From Nematopogon swammerdamellus (taxonomy: Eukaryota > Arthropoda > Insecta > Lepidoptera > Adelidae): a stretch of DNA of 64,000 nucleotides. How positions within the stretch are numbered: position 1 is the stretch's first letter; the number at the start of each line of letters is the position of its first letter. Positions 54,987 through 64,000 of this stretch are shown piece after piece. A program made the position numbers and the translations under genes. The stretch is from the NCBI GenBank assembly GCA_946902875.1, contig OX336340.1, positions 19,235,566-19,299,565 of the forward strand. Direction: 5' to 3'. A model generated the notes under the pieces. That model was not told the origin of the DNA. It was given only the letters and a program-made list of their open reading frames with translations, and did no database searches.

Positions 54987-55260
54987 TTATAATATTTTTG
55001 TAATTTTGTTTGGTTTCTGCTCTGTCTCGTTCAGGTTCGTGCCTTCGCCTCGTCTCGCCTCGCCTCGCCTCGTTCACAGTACACAGGACACAAATTCTGA
55101 CTCGCTCGCTGAAGGGGAACATATTCGATCACGTACTTAATTCTCCCGCTGTCTACCTCCGTTACACTCCGTAATGCAAACGAGTGTGAGATTACATATC
55201 TGCGTTTGTATATTTTGCATCTTTGGAAGATTTCCAGTCTATCCGATTGCTTTTACTATT
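54987..55260. other. Unassigned DNA
   Basis: A CGCCTCGTCT/CGCCTCGCCT short repeat near 55040-55070. Otherwise unremarkable. Confidence 0.4.
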
Positions 55261-55284
55261 CGATATATATATATATATATATAT

Positions 55285-55572
55285 ATTTTATGTAATCCGG
55301 TATTGGTGGCTGAGTCGGAGGGGCCAAAGAGCATGCTCCGACCAGCCAATATCACCTCCGAGAAGGTAGGTGCCATACCGGAGACTTCCCTGGATTGCTG
55401 GCTAATACTGGACTAGAGGAGAACACAACCGAGGCTGCTATGCGGCCATCTTACATTCAGTACGGTGGTACCAACCCAGTCGGCTACAATTTGAGCCTAC
55501 CACCAAGTAAGGGGCAAGGGAAGGGACCTACAGTTTCACACCGGTTCCGAACGGTGAAGCAGCAGGTCCGTA
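55285..55572 (-). mobile_element. Family B SINE
   Basis: TTATGTAATCCGGTATTGGT, GCTGAGTCGGAGGGGCCAAA, CGGTGGTACCAACCCAGTCG, CACACCGGTTCCGAACGG in plus orientation. Preceded by a (TA)n tract (55262-55287) and joined to a family D head. Confidence 0.82.
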
Positions 55573-55580
55573 AATTTTAT

Positions 55581-55677
55581 CGTCCGAAAAAACTCATTGG
55601 TACACGCCGACCGGATTCGAACCGCGAACCTCTCGCATGAGAAGCCGATGCCCAAACCACTCGGCCACCCGCCGCTT
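55581..55677 (-). mobile_element. Family D SINE, 5' fragment (tRNA-like head)
   Basis: Minus strand: GGCGGGTGGCCGAGTGGTTT, GGCTTCTCATGCGAGAGG, then the B box GGTTCGAATCC. Only the head and CGTGTACCAATGAG remain. Confidence 0.75.
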
Positions 55678-55725
55678 ATAGCGAACTGTAAGTAATCCGA
55701 GCGTATTCTAATCAGTTCTAATATT

Positions 55726-56036
55726 ATAACGCGAAAGTTTGTGAGGATGGATGGATGTATGGATCTTTGTTCCTCTTTCACGCAAAAACTACTGAACGGA
55801 TTTTGATGAGACTTTACAGTACTATAGCTTATACATCAGAATAACATATAGGCTATTTACCATCACGCTAAATAGCCTTAGGGCTCAGCAGTATCATAGT
55901 ATGGACGGGGGAGAGAGAATATAAAAGACAAGAAAAACAAAAGCCTATCAACGTGACATAAAAACTTGAATTTCGAATTCTGTTCTTTTTTTTAATCCAC
56001 GCGGACGAAGTCGCGGGAAAAAGCTAGTCTGATATA
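55726..56036 (+). mobile_element. Family E repeat, full-length-like
   Basis: ATTATAACGCGAAAGTTTGT, ATGGATGGATGTATGG, ACTACTGAACGGATTTTGAT, AGGCTATTTACCATCACGCT to CACGCGGACGAAGTCGCGGG plus AAAAAGCTAGT. A variant 3' end (GTCGCGGG) compared with the 30-kb copies (GCCGCGGG). Confidence 0.7.
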
Positions 56037-56650
56037 ACTAAGAGGAAAGCTGATGGAAAGCTATATCATGTGATTCAATGTAATTCAGACTCTTTCATTT
56101 CAGCTGTATGGATCTGCGCATATTACGTATAAACAACTCCGTCGTCATTTCTTTAAACATGTCACAGCTCTGGACATCGCATTTCCTCGTGACAAGGAAT
56201 ACGTGCGTATTACGTACTAGCGAGCAATACACTATCAGATCACAGAACAACGCCGGGCAAGACTGGTCTGGTTCAAAGCTCCTTGGTCCAGATGATCAAG
56301 CGACTCGGCAGAGTTATTTCGAAACATACTGTTTGTTAGGTCTATTACTTTCTAGCGCATTCTATAAACGATGCTACATTTTGGGTGGTATCATTTGTTT
56401 TGTTTCGCCGAAAACATAATGTATGTGTAACTAATATTTTTTTGTCTGTGATTATTGTTTTATGTGAAATTGTTTTTTTTTTGTATGAATAAAAAATCTG
56501 AAAATGAAAAGTCGCAGAACAAAAGTTGTTTACTTCCCTTTCGGGTACTACCACCGATTAACTAACATCGTATATTTTTTTCTTTATGTACCGTAGAATG
56601 ATACTTTTCAAATATCTGCATGCATACATACTTAAAATTTTATTTCACAC
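56037..56650. other. Unassigned DNA
   Basis: A 103-codon plus frame at 56108-56419 has no family features. No repeat recognised. Confidence 0.4.
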
Positions 56651-56941
56651 GCCACACGCCGTATCCTGACAATCGAGGTAAGCAGAGTAATCGGTGTTGT
56701 GCTACAAGTATTCTGGTAACTTACAGCACAACACCGACCACCACCTTCAGCAAAGTATTCGGACAAGATAACTCAAATCAGGCAGCAAGACTCGGTGGAA
56801 ACACCGTGCCAAGGTGAGAGGTGGCTAGCCTCTCGCCCTTATGCACAGCATCTTGTTCTTATCCCTTAGTCGCCTTTTACGACATGCACGGGGAGATATG
56901 CAGTGCGGCTATTCTTATTAAGTACCAGCCCCACACAGTAC
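56651..56941 (-). mobile_element. Family C repeat, near full length
   Basis: GCCACACGCCGTATCCTGAC to TGCAGTGCGGCTATTCTTAT and CCCCACACAGTAC in plus orientation. Confidence 0.8.
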
Positions 56942-57333
56942 TAAATTTTATTTCGTGGAGATATTTCAGAAACAGAGAAAAGCGAGATCTATAAAACCAC
57001 AACTGAACGCAGCTAAGGCATAACTGCACCGACTTACTTACACGTAGTTACATAGATAGGTCATCTTAACCCTAACCACCCCCACTACACTCGCGTGTAC
57101 TCACCCCTAACGCACGGAGGCAAGTTCCTTCACCCGGGTGACCTTTCGCCCTCTGCGTCTATCCGCTCTAATGATAACTTTCTTCCGGATAAAAATCGCG
57201 GTTCGACAAGTAACGGCCCATCTCGACCCGCCTATGTCTAGTCGCCTTCTACAGCCGATGACAGCCGATGAATTGAAACGGATAAGAACTATGTATGCAT
57301 TACATGAAATCGCTTCAAGGGACAAACACTGGA
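56942..57333. other. Unassigned DNA
   Basis: CAGCCGATGACAGCCGATGA at 57252-57271 is a short tandem duplication. No gene was recognised. Confidence 0.4.
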
Positions 57334-57440
57334 GAAAAAACCGGCCAAATGCGAGCCTGACTCGCGGACTGAGGTGTCCGTCCGTACTACCACGTAATTT
57401 GCCAGTTGTTATTATTTGTTGTTTTTTTTAATTTAGAGTT
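57334..57440 (+). repeat. Family F head fragment
   Basis: AAAAACCGGCCAAATGCGAG, CTGACTCGCGGACTGAGGTG and GTTATTATTTGTTG: only the first ~100 bp of family F. Confidence 0.65.
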
Positions 57441-59246
57441 TGCACTCTAATCGGATCAAGTTTGACTTAATTAAAAAAAAAGAAAAAAAAACACGCTCCT
57501 TGTATGGGAAGCTCCTTGTATCACTTACACTTACACACACACATCCGCACTTTAAATTGTTCATAGTATAATACTCGTATATTTTATAGTATAAGGATCC
57601 TGGATGAATATTTATGTAAATGAAATTATTAGGTTTTAAGGAAAATCTATAATTGGCGACAATATCAGATTTTAGATTAATTAATATATAAGTATACTAA
57701 GCCGTAGATTTTCTGAATAAATAAAAATAAAAATAAATTAAAAAAAGAAAGCCTCTTAATTTTTTTACCGTTTCTTTTTACTTTTTTTATTTATTTTTTA
57801 TATGTTAGACTCGCTTTTTTTTTTTTTTTTTTTATGTTTGTTTTTACTGTGTGCGTATTAGTAAGTTTAACCAAGAAATGATACCAGTATTGAGTATTTT
57901 GGTAGAAAATTGGTAGAATTAGATAATGAATTAAAACTAGCGGCGCGCAAAAGGCGCGCAATAAGTGGAGCGCGCGCTCCACTTGGGAGCCATGGGTCGT
58001 CGACGAAAACTGGAGCGCGCGCTCCACTTGGAACTAGAAGGGTTAAACGTCCCAAATTTGGCTTCTTCTTACTTATAAACAATAAAAACTTACTTCTTAT
58101 ACACAATGGCTCATAAACTTCTTTGTTTTAATATATCTGTAGGTATTTTATTCATAGAACCGAGAAAATGTGGAACGCACTGCGTGTCCATCTATTTCCT
58201 TCCAAGTACAGCCTGGTTTTTTTTTTCAAAAGGGGCGTGAAATGGCTCCTGTTAAGCCGGCATGGCATTCGCAATCCCCGTGTATCACAGAAGGCCCATG
58301 GGCATCGTTAGAAACCTACTTGTAGTGTAGGTGAAACGATGACATAAAATCGCGTCGTCGCACTATCCATAATATGTATATTTCACAAATCTGTATATTT
58401 AATGGACTTGCTGGAGGTTTTTTGCTGGAAGTTTCTTGCTCTTTAGCATTCTATTTTACAAATTAATCTACCTGTATTATATGCAGAATTTAAATTTTCT
58501 AGAACTTACCGTACAGACCATAAAGACCATAAAGATTTCTTTCTTACCACATTGTTACGGAACCCTAACACGTTAGAATCATCGTAAATATTTTATAGCC
58601 GTCATTAATTCGAACTGGCCCAATTATGTCAAATGATTTATGTCGTATAGTGGTCTAAATTGAGTGTTAAAAAGATTTATGAAAAAAAAACTGCGCTAAG
58701 CAGTTAACTGCGGTAAACAGCTGGCTCATATTTAGTTAGTGAGGAATTCGTTTCTTGCCTCGCATATTTATTGCTTCCTACGTTGCAATAAAGTAGGAAC
58801 TGTTAAAATTTTAAATGCACATACATAGGTCACGCCTGTCTTCCAGTGGGGTAGGCGAAACGAATCTCCACGTGCCACCATCCTGACCTGACACACCACT
58901 GCCGCCTCTTCCACTCTCATAATGTTCTTCATACATGCACTTCGGTAAAAAATTACTTTTATAAAATAACGCCTATGAGATGTGATATTGATTGATATAT
59001 AGACCTTTCCTTTGAGATTTCCTAAAGAATCAGTCTGGCAATAATATCCCTTTATAGACCCATCTGCTGTAGCGTGTTTGAACGAAGAAATATGAAGAAA
59101 AACATAACGCTCACAAGTCTCGCAAATCTATCACTATAGGCGCTGCTCCGTTTCTCCATACAAAATGATGCGGAGAACACGGCGGCGTAGCGTAATGTAG
59201 CGTACCTAGTAGGTTAATCTCGTGATTAGGGTACAGACAGACAGAC
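57441..59246. other. Unassigned DNA with a GC palindrome pair and a poly-T tract
   Basis: 57815-57835 is a T homopolymer. 57963-57984 and 58011-58026 carry the same GGAGCGCGCGCTCC palindrome. No gene was recognised. Confidence 0.4.
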
Positions 59247-59411
59247 CGTATAGCCCGGTTTTCTCAACCGTTCACTTCGAAAGAATGCGGCGCGCACCCT
59301 CCGCTCTCCGCCGCCCCAACCGCAATTGCCCGTCAGTACGGTGGGGGCGGAGAGCGGAGGGTGCGCGCCGCATTCTTTCGAAGTGAACGGTTGAGAAAAC
59401 CGCGCTATAGT
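59247..59411. mobile_element. GC-rich MITE with ~70-bp arms
   Basis: Arms 59247-59314 and 59341-59411 are near-perfect inverted copies (GGTTTTCTCAACCGTTCACT, TCGAAAGAATGCGGCGCGCA). They enclose a ~26-bp loop. Outer ends ATAGC/GCTAT. No ORF on structural grounds (the 70-codon minus frame is a by-product). Confidence 0.78.
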
Positions 59412-59474
59412 GCGTAACGTAAGTAGGAGTGGGTTCACGCCGAGTAGGGTAAATGCACGTTACCTATAGGTATA

Positions 59475-59707
59475 CAGGGTGTATTTGAATTAACTGCGTT
59501 CCTTTTAGGGGGTTGTTCTGTATCTTAAACTGAGCAATTTGTTATACAACTTTTGGAATTTCCAAAAAAAAAATTCACGTTCCCCATACATTTGGAGGTT
59601 AGGTGATTTTTTTTTCCAATTTCCAAAAGCTGTAGAACAAAAGTTACTCAGTTTAGGATACAGAACAACCCCCTGAAAGGAACGCAGTCAATTAAAATAC
59701 ATCCTGT
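59475..59707. mobile_element. 233-bp MITE with CAGGGTG ends and TA flanks
   Basis: Opens CAGGGTGTATTTGAATTAAC and closes with CAATTAAAATACATCCTG, flanked by TA at 59473-59474 and 59708-59709. The inner arms share TGCGTTCC, GGGGGTTGTTCTGTATC and AAACTGAG. This suggests a Tc1/mariner-type non-autonomous element. Confidence 0.8.
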
Positions 59708-59734
59708 AGATTTAGATGGCATCTTTGATAGGGT

Positions 59735-60112
59735 TTTTTTTGGAAACTGACACTGTTGGCTACATCACCTACAAACAACATCCGTGATGTCAGGCCATAA
59801 CACCGGGTGAAAGAGGTGCCATGTCAGTGCTTCCCTTCATTTCATGTCGGCTAAACTGAACTGGACGGAAAACACGAAATATTTACATAGCCGTTTCGAC
59901 CGACGTTTCATTCAGTGCGGTGGTATCAATCCGGGCGGGATAAACCATACCACCTAGTAAGGTAAGAAGCGAAGGGACCTACAGTTTTACGAGGAATCCG
60001 AACCACGGTCAGCCTCCAACGGTCGAGCGGTCACCCATCCAAGTACTGACCGCGCTCGGGGTTGCTTTTAACAACAGTCGACCGACCGCACCACTGAGCT
60101 ACCGAGGCTGAC
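59735..60112 (-). mobile_element. Family A SINE with tRNA/5S head, the most complete copy
   Basis: Minus strand from 60112: GTCAGCCTCGGTAGCTCAGT, the 5S-like GCGGTCAGTACTTGGATGGG then TGACCGCTC, GGAGGCTGACCGTGG, B-box-like GGTTCGGATTCC, then the full body to GTGTCAGTTTCCAAAAAAAA. The 5S-like part is the best match in the window to the region of eukaryotic 5S rRNA that holds the internal control C box. A small CAACAAA slip lies in the GTTGTAGG block. Confidence 0.9.
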
Positions 60113-60573
60113 AAATAAGAAAAGCAGTACCAATAAGAAAAGCGTACATATAATATTAGAATATTAAAATTTATTGTCTAATAAATGCTTAGATTACAGA
60201 CTGTTGCACAGTTGACAAAGCAATTCGAGCTCAAGCAGTGAATGGTCACTGCAAAAATAAATGAAAACTTTTAAAAGATTTATATCCAACTAAACGTGAA
60301 CATACGAAGTGTGTATATTATGCCATTGCGTTTTGTTGTAAGACGTCTCGTCGATTTTTTTTTAAGAAATGTGTTCGGCGAACTGTTTTGGAAAACTTTG
60401 CTCATTTCCTTACGCACACTTAGCACGCACTTAGAGCGAAGCTGAATTTAGTCTACTTTCATAATTAGGGATTCGTTTAGAAAATAAAAAGAGTAAAGGT
60501 AGGTACAACATTAATTTATGCATGAGTGAAAACTATTTTAATTTTGTTATTTTGTCATAATTGGGTAAAATAT
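60113..60573. other. Unassigned AT-rich DNA
   Basis: No gene or repeat recognised up to the TTAA at 60574. Confidence 0.4.
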
Positions 60574-60577
60574 TTAA

Positions 60578-61893
60578 CCCATTACTGCCTAGTGATTCCA
60601 TATGGAATCGCAAGGAGACCCCTACTAAAATAATGACTACTAAAATGGTGCTTAGTTGTTGGGTACTACAAATACAGAAATTGATCGTTCATATGTGACA
60701 GCGTTTGGTAAATGTCAAAGTCACTGTTAAAAGTTTGTTTTTATGTAAAAAGAACATCTCTGAAGTGGATGTTAAAAAAATCTGTAGATATGGAGCCATC
60801 GTCAAGGTAAGTACTAAGTAGAGTAATGTATCGTTATGTTTTACGTAGATATGTTATCTAGTCATATAAAGAATGAATGCCCTAATAACACACAGCCAAA
60901 AACGTTTAGGTAAAACATTGTTTTCATTGCTTTATTTCAGTCTGAAATTTCGGATTCCATATGGAATCGCTAAGCACTAGAGGGAGCAAATTGTGCACAA
61001 TAATGAAGACTGTATATATGAAATATTTTGTTGTTTTACAGAACATTCGACTACTAAACCTTTCAAGAAAGGTCTGCGGACTCGCTCAGAGAAGTTCTGG
61101 ACATGCTTGGAGCTGATGAAGAAGATGATCCTAGACAGTGTCCCGAGCCAGAAGCTTATTTATTGTGACCCCAGACCCTATACGTGAAAATCAATTATAC
61201 AAATGCGACAAACTGTCTATAAGCGCCGATGATGGTGCCATAGTGGACAGATAACTCATTGGTAGCTGCAGCATCCAACAATGTTGGAGTCCAGCCCTTC
61301 GCCACGGTTAAACGGTACTCACAAAAAGAAAAAAACCGTAATGGTAGAGCGACCGAATATTGTTGGTGAGTACAATCGAGGCATGGGTGGTGTGGACCGC
61401 ATGGACGAGAACACAAACATGTATAGGATCCACATACGTAGTAAAAAATGGTTGTGGTCGCTCATGACGTGGATGATAGTCACCTCTGTTCACAATGCTT
61501 ACATGATAAAGAAGAAACATGACAAGAATTTTTCATGTTTCCGCAGGGAATTCGTCATAGTGTATCTCTCAAAGTATGGCACACCAAGTAAAGGACCTGG
61601 AAGACCCATCTCATCAACAGGAGCCTTGGCTGTTGTGGCAAGATACGACAGAATGGATCATTTAGTAGAGCCCATAACTAATAAACGAAGATTTGCCGGC
61701 CTCGCCTGCAACATCAGGTGTCCGTACACAGTGCAAAAAATTTAATGCAGGCCTCTGTATTCCATGTTTTACACTTTACCATACTAAATAGTGCGAATTT
61801 TTTATTGTAAAATACATTATTGCTAAAATTGTCATTGTTTTATTTATACAGAAAAACTGCTCCCATAGCTGCCTAGCGTTTCCATATGGAATC
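60578..61893 (+). mobile_element. piggyBac-type element relic
   Basis: TTAA at 60574-60577 is followed by CCCATTACTGCCTAG, which fits a piggyBac 5' end (C-rich terminus in a TTAA target). The palindrome GATTCCATATGGAATC occurs at 60594-60609 and 60953-60968, and as GTTTCCATATGGAATC at 61878-61893. The last is preceded by CCCATAGCTGCCTAG, in direct, not inverted, orientation. I found no right TIR with TTAA, so the 3' end is lost or not recognised. Confidence 0.65.
60790..61797 (+). pseudogene. piggyBac-type transposase pseudogene (PGBD/DDE_Tnp_1_7 family)
   Basis: Exon 1 is 60790-60806 (ATG GAG CCA TCG TCA AG) ending at a consensus GTAAGT donor. The acceptor TTGTTTTACAG ends at 61041. Exon 2 continues in frame but hits TAA after five residues, then reads an acidic segment typical of the transposase N-terminus (DMLGADEEDDPRQCPEPEAY). 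Most of the central domain is deleted. After about 61215 the frame gives WTDNSLVAAASNNVGVQPFA, shifts at the A-rich 61320-61335, and continues at about 61338-61745 with GGVDRMDENTNMYR, containing the GVD that holds the third catalytic Asp, and KKWLWSLMTWM. A further shift near 61700-61735 precedes the cysteine-rich end (GLCIPCFTLYH, stop ~61796). Inactive: stops, at least two frameshifts, deletion. Confidence 0.85.
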
Positions 61894-62155
61894 GTATTTT
61901 TTTTTCTTACTTGTAAAAACGTAATATAATTTTTTTCTATATTAATCCAATTAATATGTTCAAATAAGCCCCTTTAGCGAAAAAAAAATTAGGAATTAAA
62001 AGAATTATTTATTAAGCAAGAAGAAAAAAAAAACTGTCAAAACTGCCAACTGTATTTTTTCCTTGTCATTTTCTGCTAAGTTTTATTTATTTACTTTTAG
62101 TCCTTACATTATTGTTTAATAGTATTTTATTTTTATTTGGGGTAGGTAATAATCA
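61894..62155. other. AT-rich leader before the reverse transcriptase frame
   Basis: A/T-rich, with no feature I can name. An in-frame TAA at 62150-62152 immediately precedes the start codon of the next frame. Confidence 0.45.
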
Positions 62156-64000
62156 ATGATTTCAACTGACCAAACGAGTGTCGTACATCAGACCGCTACA
62201 CAAAATTTACTGGCTCAATCTGACAGTTCCTCGCAACTCCCGACGCAACTTCAACACAATCCACAGATCCGCTGTCCTCTCTGTGCGGACATTCGATATT
62301 TCCGAGGTGAGCGTGGACTCAAAATTCATACCTCAAGATGCCATCGCCCTAGCCAGATACATTCATCACAACCTCATCTAAATTTGGACACCGTAACCTT
62401 TTCAACTCAGCATCATGGAGCGAGTGATACATTTTTACACAAATTACGAAGTTACAAAGTGAACATTCCAGTCATAAGGAGAATCCCCCGTGGAGCTAGA
62501 TTTGCAGTTGCCTCCAAACTAAAGGAAGTTATCAAATCGTGCATAGATAACAACACTCAAAATTCTTGGGAGGAACTTTTCTTATTCACTTACACAGTCT
62601 TGAACGTCGAACCACAAAGCAAACAGAATCCTAAATCTTTAACCAGCAAAATAAAGAGTCGGTTACATGATTACGGCCAAATTCAACAGACAACGAGGCT
62701 ACGAAAATCAGGATGTAATCTTTTAAAATGTGTGGAGAATAAAGTTTCAGACGGTGACATTCGAGGCGCTGTTCGTCTACTGTCATCGGAGGAAGACCTC
62801 GCAACTGATTGCTCAGAAACGTACAATACTCTGAAAGACAAACACCCTACGCCGTCTCGTCTACTCCAGCTACCAGATCCACCCACAGACGAACCTAATT
62901 ACATGATAGTGACCGAACAAGCAGTGGCAGCAGCAATCGCATCATTTCCAAATGGTTCTGCTGGTGGAATCGACGGTCTAAGACCACAGCATTTGAAAGA
63001 TCTAACATCAACCTCAAATGGTGTTGCGGGTACAGAACTTCTAATAGAATTATCTAAATTATGTAACCTGATGCTTTCCGGCAAAGTCATTGCTTCGTTT
63101 GTGCCTTTTCTGTATGGGGCCAGCCTTTTTGCCTTAAACAAAAAATGTGGTGGCGTTCGTCCAATAGCTGTCGGCTGTACTTTCAGAAGATTGGTTTCTA
63201 AACTGGCCTGCAACCGCATCTACAGAAAGCTTGGCTCCAAATTTCGCCCAATACAGCTAGGCTTTGCTACCAAGGGAGGATGTGAAGCAGCGGTACACTC
63301 AGTGCGAACATACAAAACAAGAAAAAAAGAAGCTGAAGTTATAATAAAAGTTGATGTAAAAAATGCCTTTAACAGTTTAGAACGAGACTCAATGCTCAAT
63401 TCCATACAAAACAATATCCCCGAAATTTACCCATACCTCTGGCAATGCTATGCTTCACCAACTCATCTGTTCTACAATCAAAATGATCCAATTTCATCAA
63501 GCGTTGGTTGCCAGCAGGGAGATCCACTGGGCCCGGCTATATTCAGTCTGTCAATCCATAGTATTATTGAACAAATAACTTCAGAGCTGAATATATGGTA
63601 CCTGGACGACGGAACTTTGGGCGGGAAAGTTGACACAGTATTGACAGACTTAAATACAATAATCACTGCTTTCAAAGAAATCGGGCTTCATTTAAATTTT
63701 TCTAAATGTGAAATTTATGTTTTCAAATCGGACGATGAAAAAGATGAAATTATTAAGAAGTTCAACGAAATAGCGCCAAACATACAAGTTCTAGAAAACG
63801 ATAACTTTTATCTTCTTGGTGCTCCAGTTACTTCCGAAGGTATACGCCCACTGATTGAGAAGAAAACAGAGACGATATCGAAATTTTGTGAACGATTGGA
63901 AGACATTAATACACATATGGCTTTATTTTTGCTTCGCCACTGTATATACATGCCGAAACTCACTTATTTTCTGCGCTCAAGTCCGATTTGGAAGGAAAAC
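62156..64000 (+). CDS. Non-LTR retrotransposon reverse transcriptase with N-terminal zinc finger (partial, runs off the window)
   Basis: 615 codons from ATG 62156 to the last base without a stop; the next upstream in-frame codons are TCA and TAA, so this ATG is the first possible start. A C2H2-type finger C40-x2-C43...H58-x4-H63 (CPLCADIRYFRGERGLKIH) resembles fingers at the N-terminus of R2-like elements. Residues ~85-250 (IPVIRRIPRGARFAVASKL and following) lie before the RT and show no APE-endonuclease motifs. RT core: GGVRPIAVGCTFRRL, catalytic D400 (IIKVDVKNAF), GCQQGDPLGPAIFSL (D456) and YLDDGTLGG at 482-490, then a thumb-like region (LLRHCIYMPKLTYFL). The family and endonuclease type are undecided because the C-terminus is outside the window. 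Undamaged coding suggests recent activity. Confidence 0.88.
   Translation, partial: MISTDQTSVVHQTATQNLLAQSDSSSQLPTQLQHNPQIRCPLCADIRYFRGERGLKIHTSRCHRPSQIHSSQPHLNLDTVTFSTQHHGASDTFLHKLRSYKVNIPVIRRIPRGARFAVASKLKEVIKSCIDNNTQNSWEELFLFTYTVLNVEPQSKQNPKSLTSKIKSRLHDYGQIQQTTRLRKSGCNLLKCVENKVSDGDIRGAVRLLSSEEDLATDCSETYNTLKDKHPTPSRLLQLPDPPTDEPNYMIVTEQAVAAAIASFPNGSAGGIDGLRPQHLKDLTSTSNGVAGTELLIELSKLCNLMLSGKVIASFVPFLYGASLFALNKKCGGVRPIAVGCTFRRLVSKLACNRIYRKLGSKFRPIQLGFATKGGCEAAVHSVRTYKTRKKEAEVIIKVDVKNAFNSLERDSMLNSIQNNIPEIYPYLWQCYASPTHLFYNQNDPISSSVGCQQGDPLGPAIFSLSIHSIIEQITSELNIWYLDDGTLGGKVDTVLTDLNTIITAFKEIGLHLNFSKCEIYVFKSDDEKDEIIKKFNEIAPNIQVLENDNFYLLGAPVTSEGIRPLIEKKTETISKFCERLEDINTHMALFLLRHCIYMPKLTYFLRSSPIWKEN

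Noticed and set aside
1..64000. CRISPR array, operon or prophage-like organisation
   Set aside because: No regularly spaced short repeats with unique spacers and no bacterial gene clusters; the two tandem arrays have no spacers.

Overview
The window reads as a stretch of a lepidopteran (moth or butterfly) nuclear genome. This rests on AT-rich DNA with no bacterial gene organisation, on dispersed repeats of a kind I associate with Lepidoptera (for example the CCGGCCAAGTGCGAGTCG...ACGGAACCCTA family), and on BEL/Pao, piggyBac, hAT-like and non-LTR elements packed together. I see no confident host protein-coding gene. The window is most likely intergenic or intronic DNA built from nested transposable elements. 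Species cannot be named from the sequence alone.

Coding content. (1) 22839-28520, minus strand: a nearly complete BEL/Pao retrotransposon polyprotein (gag-like region, zinc knuckle, protease, reverse transcriptase, RNase H, integrase), interrupted by one in-frame TGA at 24249-24251. I could not find matching LTRs. (2) 62156 to the window end, plus strand: an open, undamaged 615-codon reading frame with an N-terminal C2H2 zinc finger and a reverse transcriptase core, from a non-LTR element that continues past the window. (3) 60578-61893, plus strand: a piggyBac-type transposase pseudogene that still shows an intron, a catalytic GVD motif and a C-terminal cysteine-rich domain, split by stops and frameshifts.

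Repeat families, named here for reference. A: SINE whose head joins a tRNA-type A box to a 5S-rRNA-like segment and which ends TTTCCATAAAAA (about 15 copies). B: relative of A with a different head. C: family with the head GCCCCACTGCATCTC (7 copies, all minus). D: SINE with a clear tRNA-derived head. E: repeat ending GCCGCGGGCACGGCTAG or similar. F: CCGGCCAAGTGCGAGTCG...GACGGAC...ACGGAACCCTA. G: LINE-type 3' tail (GTTGACTGGAAGAAAT...AATAAAGTATTT). H: module with repeated TACGGAACCCTAC boxes. Several sit inside each other, which gives relative insertion order.

Layout. 1-6 kb: mostly unassigned AT-rich DNA, a miRNA-like hairpin, F and A copies and a 32-bp tandem array. 6-12 kb: a near-perfect foldback, A, H, E and F copies and a TA-flanked MITE. 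13-15.3 kb: a non-autonomous hAT-like element with an 8-bp target duplication, plus a paralogous empty site 1 kb away. 15.8-22.4 kb: A, F and G copies, a GC-rich island and unassigned DNA. 22.5-28.5 kb: BEL/Pao. 29-36 kb: dense nested A/B/E/F/G/H. 36.6-38.3 kb: a large foldback with a second hAT-like copy inside. 39 kb: a 42-bp minisatellite. 40-51 kb: C, D, B, F and A copies and a CA/GA microsatellite. 51.86-51.94 kb: an orphan CRE-TATA-Inr promoter with a splice donor. 52-60 kb: a GC-rich element remnant, C/A/F/B/D/E copies and two MITEs. 60.5-64 kb: piggyBac relic and reverse transcriptase gene.
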